NCBI GenBank assembly: GCA_902784465.1 | Contig: CACZUZ010000004.1 | Span: 1 to 64,000 of the forward strand | DNA from: an uncultured Bacteroidota bacterium | Lineage (GTDB): Bacteria > Bacteroidota > Bacteroidia > Bacteroidales > P3 | Length of the DNA: 64,000 nt | Reading direction: 5' to 3' | Shown: positions 8,554 to 16,251 of the stretch, piece by piece | Layout: each line of letters starts with the position of its first letter | Numbering within the stretch: the first letter of the stretch is position 1 | Position numbers and translations under genes: made by a program | Notes under the pieces: model-generated | What the model saw: only the letters and a program-made list of their open reading frames with translations | What the model was told of the DNA's origin: nothing | The model's database searches: none

Positions 8554-8584
8554 CAAAGGTAGTAAAATTCTTTCATTCAGCAAA
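8554..8584 (-). promoter_or_regulatory. Bacteroidota-type promoter for polysaccharide operon
   Basis: On the minus strand: TTTG (8584-8581), 19-bp spacer, TACCTTTG (8561-8554). Expected start near 8549, so this promoter and that of cvpA begin within a few bases of each other and could hinder one another. Confidence 0.65.
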
Positions 8585-8651
8585 ATTTAATTTATTATCT
8601 GCCGTTTTCTAGTCTCAGGAAGGTATTCGTGGGCTATTGTCCATTTGCCAT

Positions 8652-8754
8652 TAACCATCAAACGTAAACCCTAAACCGTCAATCGTTAAACGTAAAACCT
8701 AAACCGTCAAACGTTAAACGTAAAACCTAAACCATAAAACGTCAAACGTTAAAC
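8652..8754. repeat. AAACGTAAACC-type array upstream of cvpA
   Basis: About 100 bp of interleaved words (AAACGTAAA, ACCTAAACC, CGTCAAACGTTAAA) with a rough 28-bp higher-order period, lying in the cvpA leader. The same words recur at 35785-35831. Confidence 0.8.
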
Positions 8755-8771
8755 AAAAAACTCAACAACTA

Positions 8772-9272
8772 ATGAATTTTCTTGACATCTTGATTGCCAT
8801 ACCTTTGGGTTATCTGGTCTTCAAAGGCTACAAAAGGGGACTAATATTCGAACTATCATCGTTAGTAGGCGTCGTTGTCGGCTGCATCGTTGCCGTCAGG
8901 ATGGCTAATCAGGTGTCGTTACTGATTGGATTGAAGGGCAGTAATTCCCTGTTGATTTCTTTCTTCATACTCTTTGTTGGTGTTATCGTTTTTGCCCTTT
9001 TCCTGGGCAAGCTTGTTGAGCGTTTTGTCAAACTGATGCATGTGGGTTTTGTGAACAACCTTGCAGGTGCTCTTTTGGGCATGACCAAAGCGGTATGCAT
9101 CGTTGGAGTACTACTTTATTACATTGTTGTTATCGATTTGAAAGAAAAAGTATTAACATGCGACATTAAACAGTCGTCAATGTTATATCGACCAGTCGTT
9201 AAGGTGGGTTCTCAGCTGACTGGCAAATTGGATTTATACCTCGACCAAAGAAAGAAGGAGGTGGAATGCTGA
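8772..9272 (+). CDS. CvpA family inner-membrane protein
   Basis: Small integral membrane protein (166 residues) of the CvpA/colicin V production family, with four predicted membrane helices (about 5-20, 28-45, 60-80 and 100-125) and the family glycines in the first hairpin (FKGYKRGLIFELSSLVG). Family members are linked to envelope integrity; the molecular role is not settled. Its end overlaps the start of the dihydrouridine synthase gene by 7 bp, so the two are probably translated together. The start at 8772 follows an A-rich stretch with no clear Shine-Dalgarno, as is usual in this phylum. Confidence 0.88.
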   Translation: MNFLDILIAIPLGYLVFKGYKRGLIFELSSLVGVVVGCIVAVRMANQVSLLIGLKGSNSLLISFFILFVGVIVFALFLGKLVERFVKLMHVGFVNNLAGALLGMTKAVCIVGVLLYYIVVIDLKEKVLTCDIKQSSMLYRPVVKVGSQLTGKLDLYLDQRKKEVEC

Positions 9273-10225
9273 TTCTAGCCCCAATGCAAGGCTTGACCGA
9301 ACTGTTGTTCCGAAAGGCTTACAGCCGTTGTTATCCTTATGCTTTCGACTTGAGTGTCAGTCCTTTTCTGTCCATTACTCATGGCAACCTCAAGGATGCA
9401 GGCAAAAAGGTAGAGGATGTTCTCCCCGAACTGAACAAAGGGTTGATGCTGGTAGTCCCTCAATTGCTTGGCCATGAGACAGATGGCTTTATCGACCTTG
9501 CCAACAGGTTGTACGACCTAGGCTACGACGAGGTGAACTGGAACATGGGCTGTCCAATGCGTCGTGTCGCTGCAAAACATAGAGGTTCAGGAATCTTGCC
9601 TTTCCCCGATGAGGTCAGGGCAATCCTTGATGCCGTCGTGCCTGCCATCAAACCTGCACTTTCTGTAAAAGTACGACTGGGTTACCGCTCTCCGAATGAG
9701 ATAGATAGTATAATTCCTATACTGAATGACTATCCCTTGAAGAGTGTCACCGTTCATCCTCGTATTGGCAAACAGATGTATTCAGGGACTCCTGACCTCG
9801 GTCGTTTTTCGGAGATATTGCCGTTGATAAAACATCCAGTCATCTACAATGGTGATGTCAACAGTGTGTACGATTACAAGAAAATCCGTACACTGTTTCC
9901 CTCTGTAAAAGATGTTATGATTGGGCGTGGAGCCCTCTATAACCCTCTGTTGCCGTGGCTGATAAAACAGCAGTGCCCAGAGGATTTCCCTGACTTTGAA
10001 CAGCCTTCAGACTATGTGCCAATGTCTGGAGCGCAGTTCATCATCGAGTTGACAGATGACATCATTCTCCTCAACATCAGTGAGCAGGCTAAGATACGCA
10101 AAATCAAGGAATACTGGTGCCTCTTGTCGAAGTCGTTGCATGGCAGTGAAGAGTGGAAGCGGCGACTGCTTCACTGCAATGATCTTGATGCGATGAAACG
10201 TCTTGTTTTGGAGATGGCAAAATAG
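9266..10225 (+). CDS. tRNA-dihydrouridine synthase family protein
   Basis: FMN-dependent enzyme (319 residues) that reduces specific uridines in tRNA to dihydrouridine, in the cytoplasm. It begins directly with the FMN-barrel strand LILAPMQGLTE, has the catalytic cysteine in NMGCPM (Cys96), the SVKVRLGYR strand, the VHPRIGKQMYSG block (position of the family's HGR motif) and the phosphate-binding IGRGALYNP. It most resembles the DusC-like branch, but which uridine it modifies cannot be told. The gene starts inside cvpA and its last 55 bp overlap the 3' end of the convergent PAP2 gene. Confidence 0.9.
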   Translation: MLILAPMQGLTELLFRKAYSRCYPYAFDLSVSPFLSITHGNLKDAGKKVEDVLPELNKGLMLVVPQLLGHETDGFIDLANRLYDLGYDEVNWNMGCPMRRVAAKHRGSGILPFPDEVRAILDAVVPAIKPALSVKVRLGYRSPNEIDSIIPILNDYPLKSVTVHPRIGKQMYSGTPDLGRFSEILPLIKHPVIYNGDVNSVYDYKKIRTLFPSVKDVMIGRGALYNPLLPWLIKQQCPEDFPDFEQPSDYVPMSGAQFIIELTDDIILLNISEQAKIRKIKEYWCLLSKSLHGSEEWKRRLLHCNDLDAMKRLVLEMAK

Positions 10226-10809
10226 ACGGCTGCGCCAATGCCAAGCCCAAGTATGGCTCCGCATATAATGTCGCCAGGATAGTGCTTTCCGAGGTAGGGA
10301 CGACTGTAACTCAGAATGATAGCCCACGTCATCATCAAAGGTGTAATCCAAGGAGTTCTATACCCGCTACCGAGACTATTCCAAAATCTCTCCTCTTTAC
10401 GCGTTTTACCGTCTTGCCTCTGTCGTCCACCATACAAGAGGCTGATAAACATGGCAACAGCAAATCCGTTGGCGGCATGAGACGACACGAAACCATATAG
10501 CCCACCCTTGCCGGTTTGGAACATACGTACCCCTTCCATCGCATGACAGGGACGAAGCCTCTGCACACCGTCTTTTATGGCATTGGTGCTAATCTGGTCG
10601 GCAAGAAGAAAGCATAGTGCTATTCCTATCAGAAACCACATCCAGCTCTTAGTGTCTTTGCGTATGGTGACAAAAAAGAAAACCAAGAGGATGACAACGG
10701 CCCACGACCAACCCTGACTAAAGCCCCACATTATCCAGTCGAGCCAGTCGCTATGGTGGCTATTTATCCACCAGAACCATTGTTCGTCTATCGATTTAAT
10801 TCTCTCCAT
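10171..10809 (-). CDS. PAP2 family membrane phosphatase
   Basis: Integral membrane phosphatase (212 residues) acting at the outer face of the inner membrane on lipid phosphates such as undecaprenyl pyrophosphate or phosphatidylglycerol phosphate. The three active-site motifs are present in order: [16 protein letters not shown] and [12 protein letters not shown], with the catalytic histidines. Five to six hydrophobic helices surround them. It is the last gene of the minus-strand operon, overlapping obg by 14 bp, and runs into the convergent dihydrouridine synthase gene. A link to polysaccharide or wall carrier-lipid recycling is plausible; substrate unknown. Confidence 0.9.
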   Translation of the reverse strand: MERIKSIDEQWFWWINSHHSDWLDWIMWGFSQGWSWAVVILLVFFFVTIRKDTKSWMWFLIGIALCFLLADQISTNAIKDGVQRLRPCHAMEGVRMFQTGKGGLYGFVSSHAANGFAVAMFISLLYGGRQRQDGKTRKEERFWNSLGSGYRTPWITPLMMTWAIILSYSRPYLGKHYPGDIICGAILGLGIGAAVYFAISKTRRFIASRSLQ

Positions 10810-11791
10810 TTAATTCGTTGAAAATTAAATCTTTTAACTGTTGAATATTATAGCCTGTAACGGCACTGACCATTATGGTGGGGAGAGTGCGTGGGAAGGT
10901 ACGTTTCATCTGTTTTATCATCTCTTCGTCCAGGATGTCGCATTTGGTGACTGCAAGGATGCGTTTCTTGTCGAGCAACTCAGGATTGTATTTTTCCAAC
11001 TCCTTAAGGAGGATGCGGTACTCGCTTTTGATGTCCATACTTTCGCACGAAACCATGAACAGAAGGATGGAGTTTCGTTCAATGTGGCGCAAAAAGCGCA
11101 GTCCTAGGCCTTTACCCTCGGAAGCGCCTTCGATGATGCCAGGTATGTCTGCTATGCAGAACGACTGGTCGTCACGGTATTTGACGATGCCCAGGTTAGG
11201 CGTGAGAGTGGTGAACGGGTAGTCTGCTATCTCGGGTTTTGCTGCCGATACGACGGACAGGAATGTCGACTTGCCGGCATTGGGGAATCCCACCAGACCT
11301 ACATCGGCAAGTACTTTCAGTTCGATGATAACCCACCTCTCCACCGCCGGTTCGCCAGGCTGTGCATAGCGAGGTGTCTGGTTGGTGGGCGACTTGAAAT
11401 GGTCGTTGCCCCAACCGCCACGGCCGCCTTTGGCTATGATTGCGGTTTGTCCGTCCTCTGTAATCTCGCACAGCTGTTCTCCCGTCTCTGCATCACGGCA
11501 GATGCACCCGAGGGGGACATCGATAATCTCGTCCCTGCCTTCGCGACCAGTGCAGAGGTTTTGGCCCCCATTTTGGCCGTTTTCGGCGAATACATGCTTG
11601 GTGTATTTCAGGTGGAGAAGAGTCCAACGGTTATTGTTGCCTCGCAGTATCACATGACCGCCGCGACCACCGTCGCCGCCGTCAGGACCTGCCTTGGCAT
11701 TGTATTTCACTCTTAGCAGATGGGCTGAACCTGCTCCGCCTTTGCCAGAGCGAACCATAATCTTCACGTAGTCAACAAAATTTGAAGTCAC
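10796..11791 (-). CDS. obg: GTPase Obg
   Basis: Essential ribosome-associated GTPase for 50S assembly and stress control. The 331-residue product has the glycine-rich Obg fold (about 1-158, with [17 protein letters not shown]) and the G domain: G1 GFPNAGKST (about 167), switch with PFTTL, G3 [10 protein letters not shown]4 TKCDILD (in place of NKxD) and G5 SAV. The OCT C-terminal domain found in some phyla is absent. It follows adk in the same operon and overlaps the PAP2 gene at its end. A 27-nt hairpin separates it from adk. Confidence 0.97.
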   Translation of the reverse strand: MTSNFVDYVKIMVRSGKGGAGSAHLLRVKYNAKAGPDGGDGGRGGHVILRGNNNRWTLLHLKYTKHVFAENGQNGGQNLCTGREGRDEIIDVPLGCICRDAETGEQLCEITEDGQTAIIAKGGRGGWGNDHFKSPTNQTPRYAQPGEPAVERWVIIELKVLADVGLVGFPNAGKSTFLSVVSAAKPEIADYPFTTLTPNLGIVKYRDDQSFCIADIPGIIEGASEGKGLGLRFLRHIERNSILLFMVSCESMDIKSEYRILLKELEKYNPELLDKKRILAVTKCDILDEEMIKQMKRTFPRTLPTIMVSAVTGYNIQQLKDLIFNELNGEN

Positions 11792-11820
11792 TGGGATAGG
11801 AGTTATGGGTTAATTGGAGA

Positions 11821-11847
11821 CTGCGGGGGTCGCTAGACCGCCCGCAG
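11821..11847 (-). other. GC-rich hairpin between adk and obg
   Basis: Inverted repeat CTGCGGG..GGTC / GACC..CCCGCAG with a GCTA loop and one bulged G. On the minus strand no T-run follows, so it does not look like a complete intrinsic terminator; a processing or attenuation site that lowers obg expression relative to adk is possible. Confidence 0.5.
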
Positions 11848-11867
11848 CCTAAAAAATTGATGGCGTA

Positions 11868-12434
11868 TTATTTACGCTTGTCAATCTCGGCGATAATGGC
11901 GGCAGAAATCTCTTTGATGTCGCCGAAGCCGTTGACCTTCACATGAAGGCCTTTGCTCTCATAGTATGAGGCAACGGGGAGGGTCTTGGCCTCATATTCC
12001 TTGAGGCGGTTCTTGATGGTCTCCTCGTTGTCATCGCTGCGTCCCGAGACTTTGGCACGCTCAAGCATGCGGCGTATCAGCTCCTCGCGAGGCACGTCGA
12101 GGCTTACCATACAGGTGAGCTTACGACCATGTTTTTCAAGGAGTTTGTCGAGGGTCTCAGCCTGCGCTACATTGCGGGGGAAACCGTCGAAGAGGATGCC
12201 TTGAGTGTCGTTGGCTATGGCTTTGTCAATCATTTCGACAACGATGTCGTCGCTGACGAGGCTGCCGGAGTCCATAATGCTCTTGATACGCTTGCCAAGC
12301 TCTGTCTGGTCGGCAATCTCCTTGCGGAGAAGGTCTCCGGTAGAGATATGGTTGAGGTTGTATTTCTCGACCAGTAGGTCGGACTGTGTACCCTTACCAG
12401 CCCCTGGGGCTCCAAATAAAACGATGTTTAGCAT
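11868..12434 (-). CDS. adk: adenylate kinase
   Basis: Cytoplasmic enzyme interconverting ATP + AMP and 2 ADP. The 188-residue protein has the P-loop GAPGAGKGT (about 8-16), the AMP-binding block STGDLLRKEI, FDGFPRN with the conserved Arg, and RSDDNEETIKNRLKEY. The LID is the short form without the zinc-binding insertion, as the length suggests. It lies between an FKBP lipoprotein gene and obg in a long minus-strand operon. The start at 12434 gives the canonical MLNIVLFGAPG. Confidence 0.97.
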   Translation of the reverse strand: MLNIVLFGAPGAGKGTQSDLLVEKYNLNHISTGDLLRKEIADQTELGKRIKSIMDSGSLVSDDIVVEMIDKAIANDTQGILFDGFPRNVAQAETLDKLLEKHGRKLTCMVSLDVPREELIRRMLERAKVSGRSDDNEETIKNRLKEYEAKTLPVASYYESKGLHVKVNGFGDIKEISAAIIAEIDKRK

Positions 12435-12482
12435 TTGCGATGGTTTTAGCGTTTTAATATTCTGGATGTCTTGACGTGGGTA

Positions 12483-13385
12483 TTACTTGACCGACACAAT
12501 CTCGATTTCGAAAATCAGGGGGCTGTTAGGCGGGATGCGGTCGCCGGAACCCTGCTGGCCATAGCCGAGCCATGAGGGAATGATGAGGGTGAGTTTGCTG
12601 CCTTCGGGCTGGTTGATGACACCCTTCTCCCAACCACGGATGAGCGACATGCGGCCAACGGTGTAGTTGAGAGGAGCATACTGACGCTGAGGGTCATAGA
12701 TGTCATTGCTTTTAGCAACACTTTCAATGCTGGAGTCGAACACTTTTCCGTTCAGCAGACGGCCTGTGTAGTTGATGGCGACATCGCGGCCAATCTCGAC
12801 GTTCTTGCCTTTGCCTTTCTTGTTGACGATGATGTAGAGACCTTCCTCGTCAGGAGTGGCTTTGATTTTGTTTTGCTCGACGTAGGCTGCCAGAGTGTCG
12901 CGCTCTGCGGCCTGAAGCTGCTGCATGTTCTCTGTGAAAAGAGCCTGTTCCTGAGCGATTTCCTCTTGGGTGATGATGTCGGTGAGATTAATCTCATAGT
13001 AGAGCTTCATGCCGGTACCTTCCTTGTAGTAAGGCGGGAAGCGGAATCCGAGTTTCTGCACCGAGTCGGCCCAGACACTGAATATCGCCTTGTCGCCAAG
13101 GTGCATCATAAGGAGGCCGTTGGTAAGGTCACCCTTGAAGGCGGCAGGATTGACCATCATCATTCGGTCGGGCTGGTCGACGCTAAAGAGGATGGAGTCG
13201 TTGAGTTTCAGCACACAGGTGCCTACAAGGACATCGCCCATCTGAACTTGCTGGGCATCTTTGTTGGTCTCGATGAATTTGTAGCCGAGACCGTCTTCGG
13301 TTGTTTTCCATCCGTCTTTATTGCAGGAGGCGAGCATGGCTACTACTGCGACGGAGAAAGCGAAAAATTTGAATACTTTTTTCAT
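12483..13385 (-). CDS. FKBP-type peptidyl-prolyl isomerase lipoprotein
   Basis: Lipid-anchored periplasmic prolyl isomerase/chaperone of 300 residues. The signal peptide ends in a lipobox (AMLASC, Cys at about 21). An N-terminal FKBP-like region with poor motif match (about 45-140) is joined by a helix rich in Gln/Glu (about 140-165) to a well-conserved FKBP domain (about 190-300) with VFDSSIE, IRGWEKGV and GYGQQGSGDRIPPNSPLIFEIEI. The next gene upstream is a second, shorter FKBP lipoprotein. Pairs like this, beside a DHH phosphoesterase gene, resemble the gldI neighbourhood of Bacteroidota; folding of secreted or gliding/T9SS proteins is a plausible task. Confidence 0.9.
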   Translation of the reverse strand: MKKVFKFFAFSVAVVAMLASCNKDGWKTTEDGLGYKFIETNKDAQQVQMGDVLVGTCVLKLNDSILFSVDQPDRMMMVNPAAFKGDLTNGLLMMHLGDKAIFSVWADSVQKLGFRFPPYYKEGTGMKLYYEINLTDIITQEEIAQEQALFTENMQQLQAAERDTLAAYVEQNKIKATPDEEGLYIIVNKKGKGKNVEIGRDVAINYTGRLLNGKVFDSSIESVAKSNDIYDPQRQYAPLNYTVGRMSLIRGWEKGVINQPEGSKLTLIIPSWLGYGQQGSGDRIPPNSPLIFEIEIVSVK

Positions 13386-13398
13386 TTTTTTATAGTTG

Positions 13399-13929
13399 TT
13401 AATTGTTAATTTCTAATCTGTTGTCTTCAACGGTAAGGTCTAGCACCAGTATAGTGCTTCGAGGGATGCGGTCACCGTCGCCACCTATGCCGTATGCCAG
13501 AGCGGAGGGTAGGATGACACGTGCTTTGCTGCCATAGTGGAGTCGCAGGACGGCCTGGTCGAGACCTATCATCTGCTGGCGTCGACCGGCAACAAAGCAT
13601 TCAGACACCGCTTCGTAGATATTCCTGCCATTCACAGCATCAATGCTGTAGACCACACAAACGCTGTCTTCAAACTCCACTGCCTTGCCGGCTCCTTTTT
13701 CGTACTCCCATACCCTTGCACCCTCCGGCAGCCTCTCCATAGTCCATCCGCGACGAGACACATATTGGTCGATGGTTGTCTCTTCCGCTTGTGCTATGGT
13801 TCGGTTGGCGTTGATGAGGTTCTCTTTCAAGTTGTTATCCGCTCTTGATGGACCAATGACCATCGGCGGGTCATTGTGACATGAAGAAAGAACTGTGATT
13901 AAAACGGTGATGTAAAATAACTTACGCAA
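13399..13929 (-). CDS. GldI-like FKBP-type peptidyl-prolyl isomerase lipoprotein
   Basis: Short (176-residue) lipoprotein foldase: signal peptide with lipobox VLSSC (Cys at about 17), linker, and one FKBP domain (about 80-170) containing EFEDSVCVVYS, MIGLDQAVL and YGIGGDGDRIPRSTILVLDL. The family includes GldI, needed for gliding in Flavobacterium, but a gldI label would be by context only. The gene lies 13 bp from the following FKBP gene and 16 bp from the DHH phosphoesterase gene, so one transcript is likely. Confidence 0.88.
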   Translation of the reverse strand: MRKLFYITVLITVLSSCHNDPPMVIGPSRADNNLKENLINANRTIAQAEETTIDQYVSRRGWTMERLPEGARVWEYEKGAGKAVEFEDSVCVVYSIDAVNGRNIYEAVSECFVAGRRQQMIGLDQAVLRLHYGSKARVILPSALAYGIGGDGDRIPRSTILVLDLTVEDNRLEINN

Positions 13930-13945
13930 GATATTTGTTTTTTTG

Positions 13946-14998
13946 TTAATCTGTCGGTGTTGATAATTCGCGTAGCATGTTGCTTTCCAGCAGTTCTATC
14001 GTTGTTGGGAAATCGTATGGGGAAGTGGCTCCACTGGCTTTGGTATGACCGCCGCCATTGAAATATTTGCGGGCAAAAAGGTTGACATCGAAGTCGTTCT
14101 TGGAACGGAAGGAGAGCCTTACTTTCCCTTCAGCCTCCTTGACCATGGCTCCAACCTGTACTTCTTCCATCATGAGGGTGTAGTTCACCAATCCCTCGAG
14201 GTCGTATGGTGTACAGCCTTGTTCCTCAAGTTGTTCGGCAGTGATGGAGAAATATGCGAAGCCCTCCTTTGGAAAGACTTTTAGACGCTGGCTTATCAGG
14301 TATCCCAGCAGCTTCATTTTTCGGATGCTGTAGTTGTTGACAAGGCGGTTGTGTACATCGGAGGCATTGAGAGAATGGTGCATCAATGCTGCCGTGGCTT
14401 CGTAGAGGGTAGGGGACTCGTTTGAGTAGGAGAAGCCTCCGGTATCGCTGTTTATGCCATGATAAAGGCAACGTGCAACCTTGTCGCTGACTGACTCTTC
14501 GCCGCCTGCCTGACGGAAAAGCCAGTAGAGCAGTTCGCAGGTGGATGAGATGTCGGGGTATGAGATTATAGTTTGGAAAAGCTCTGTGTCAGGCGAGTGG
14601 TGGTGGTCGACAATCATCTTATAGGCCTTGCTTTCTATAAGGGCTTCGTCGAAGGGCTGCACGCGGCTTGCGTTGTTGAAGTCGACACCAAGTATGACGT
14701 CGGCTGCCGCTATCGCCTTCAGGCAACGCTCTTTGCAATTCTCGGCATCGATGATTGTCTCCGACGAGGGCAGATACTTCATGTCGGCCGGACATGCATG
14801 GGGCAGGATGATGTCAATAGCAGGCTTTGCACTGTTGTCAAAAAGATGGTCGACAATCCAGTTGCGGCACGCCAGAGAAGAACCGATAGCATCGCCATCA
14901 GGGTTCATGTGCGACAGAATCGCAATGTTTTTGGCTTGCCGAAGGTTTTTGACAAAGTTGTCAACGGATTTATTATCAATGGATAATGGCATAATCAA
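13946..14998 (-). CDS. DHH family phosphoesterase, NrnA-like
   Basis: Bifunctional oligoribonuclease / 3'-phosphoadenosine-5'-phosphate phosphatase family (350 residues), cytoplasmic, Mn-dependent. DHH domain motifs: SHMNPDGDAIGSSLA (about 30-44), GVDFNNASR, and IVDHHHSP; the C-terminal DHHA1 domain has GGGHTKASGA. It would degrade nanoRNAs and pAp from sulfur or acyl-carrier metabolism. It is the first gene of the operon; a good promoter lies just upstream at 15016-15045. Translation could also begin at Met3. Confidence 0.92.
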   Translation of the reverse strand: MIMPLSIDNKSVDNFVKNLRQAKNIAILSHMNPDGDAIGSSLACRNWIVDHLFDNSAKPAIDIILPHACPADMKYLPSSETIIDAENCKERCLKAIAAADVILGVDFNNASRVQPFDEALIESKAYKMIVDHHHSPDTELFQTIISYPDISSTCELLYWLFRQAGGEESVSDKVARCLYHGINSDTGGFSYSNESPTLYEATAALMHHSLNASDVHNRLVNNYSIRKMKLLGYLISQRLKVFPKEGFAYFSITAEQLEEQGCTPYDLEGLVNYTLMMEEVQVGAMVKEAEGKVRLSFRSKNDFDVNLFARKYFNGGGHTKASGATSPYDFPTTIELLESNMLRELSTPTD

Positions 14999-15015
14999 TC
15001 AAATGTCTGCAAAAA

Positions 15016-15045
15016 CAAAAATACTCATTTTTATCTTGTTGCAAA
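15016..15045 (-). promoter_or_regulatory. Bacteroidota-type promoter for nrnA-FKBP-adk-obg operon
   Basis: On the minus strand: TTTG (15045-15042), 18-bp spacer, TATTTTTG (15023-15016). Transcription would start about 12 nt before the first codon of the DHH gene, so the leader is very short. Confidence 0.6.
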
Positions 15046-15076
15046 CGATTTGAAAAAAAAGTAATTAACAATCATT

Positions 15077-16234
15077 TCACCATGCCATGCCTTTCGACAC
15101 CATCCAGGCTTGTGCCTCCTTGTTGCCGAGCTTGGCTGCCTTCTTGTAGCTCGATGTCTCACGGGCTTTATTGCCCTGTTTTGCATAGAGTTTTGCCAGC
15201 AGGCAGTAGGTCTCATGGTCGCGGTCGTTGATTTGCACGGCTTTCTGGTAGCTGCGAAGAGCTTTGGGATAGTCGCCCTTTGCGATATATACTTGACCAA
15301 GGCATTTGTAAGAATCCACATCGTTGGGTTTCAGACGGCTGGCTTTCTGGTGGTAGGCTATTGCCTCATCGTAGTTTCCCTTGCGGCTGTAGACAGCTCC
15401 AAGGCGGTTGTAGGCGGGGATATAAAGACTGTCGAGTCCGATGATGGTCTCGTAGCACTGTATGGCTTTTGCGTCGTCGCCTCGCTGCACGAAGGCGATG
15501 CCGAGGAAATAGTACAGTTTAATTGATTTGTTGTCGCGCTGCAACCCTTTGCGGAAATGTGAGATTGCTGTCTCGTAATTGTTTCTCTGCGTGTACATTA
15601 CACCTAGATTGTAGTATGCGTCAACATTGTTGGGGTCGTTGGCGAGGGTTTTGCGGAACTGTTGCAAGGCTTCGTTGTCGTTGCCACGGTTGTAGAGGAT
15701 GACGCCAAGGGTGTTGGTGGCTCGGGGTAGTTTCGGATTGGTTTCAAGGGCTTTATTGGCCCAGTGCATGGCGTTGGTGAAATTTTTCTTGTAGTTGTAG
15801 ATTAACGCCATACTGCATAGGTTGTCGGCACTCTGCGGACTAAGTTCCAATGCTCGTTCAGCGATTGAAGTAAGTTCTTCTACACCATTGAAATGTCGCG
15901 TTTTATGTCCTTCAAAGTCACCCATCTCTATGTAGCATTTCAGGAGCTGTTCGTAAGCCTCGCTCATGGTGTCGTTGATGAGGATAGCGTTATGGAAACA
16001 TTCGGCGGCTTCGGAGGTGTGGGCACGTCGCATCTGCAGCTTTCCGAGATGCAGCAGCGTGCTTGTGTTGTCGGGTGCGGCGGCAACGGCCTGGGTATAA
16101 TAGTCGAGTGCTCGGCTGTCGAGTCCTATCTTCTCGGCATTGAGTCCTTTGGTAATAAGCTCGTCGACACTCTCTTGCGCCCACGAAAGGGTAACGAAAC
16201 TGAGTAGCAATAGTAGAATAAAACTGTTTTTCAT
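15077..16234 (-). CDS. Secreted tetratricopeptide repeat protein
   Basis: Periplasmic or surface-exposed TPR scaffold of 385 residues. The ATG at 16234 is chosen because it starts a clean signal peptide (MKNSFILLLLLSFVTLSWAQ); the longer reading from 16270 would overlap recG and put 12 polar residues ahead of it. About eight to nine TPR units follow, with repeated A..NLG..Y...GNY..AI..Y.KA patterns. TPR proteins mediate protein-protein contacts; no enzyme motif is seen. It is the distal gene of the minus-strand cluster after recG, separated by 17 bp. Confidence 0.85.
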   Translation of the reverse strand: MKNSFILLLLLSFVTLSWAQESVDELITKGLNAEKIGLDSRALDYYTQAVAAAPDNTSTLLHLGKLQMRRAHTSEAAECFHNAILINDTMSEAYEQLLKCYIEMGDFEGHKTRHFNGVEELTSIAERALELSPQSADNLCSMALIYNYKKNFTNAMHWANKALETNPKLPRATNTLGVILYNRGNDNEALQQFRKTLANDPNNVDAYYNLGVMYTQRNNYETAISHFRKGLQRDNKSIKLYYFLGIAFVQRGDDAKAIQCYETIIGLDSLYIPAYNRLGAVYSRKGNYDEAIAYHQKASRLKPNDVDSYKCLGQVYIAKGDYPKALRSYQKAVQINDRDHETYCLLAKLYAKQGNKARETSSYKKAAKLGNKEAQAWMVSKGMAW

Positions 16235-16251
16235 GATTGTATTTATGGTTT

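Larger units (their letters stand above)
8285..8771. promoter_or_regulatory. Divergent control region between polysaccharide operon and cvpA
   Basis: This 487-bp gap holds no convincing gene. It contains the ATCCGTAA array near the minus-strand gene, an AT-rich centre with two facing Bacteroidota-type promoters (listed separately), and an AAACGTAAACC-type array next to cvpA. Both transcripts would carry long leaders, about 220 nt for cvpA and 265 nt for the wecG-type gene. Confidence 0.7.

Noticed and set aside
8367..8612. 81-codon open frame in the divergent control region
   Set aside because: It spans both predicted promoters, is AT-rich and hydrophobic by composition, and matches no family.
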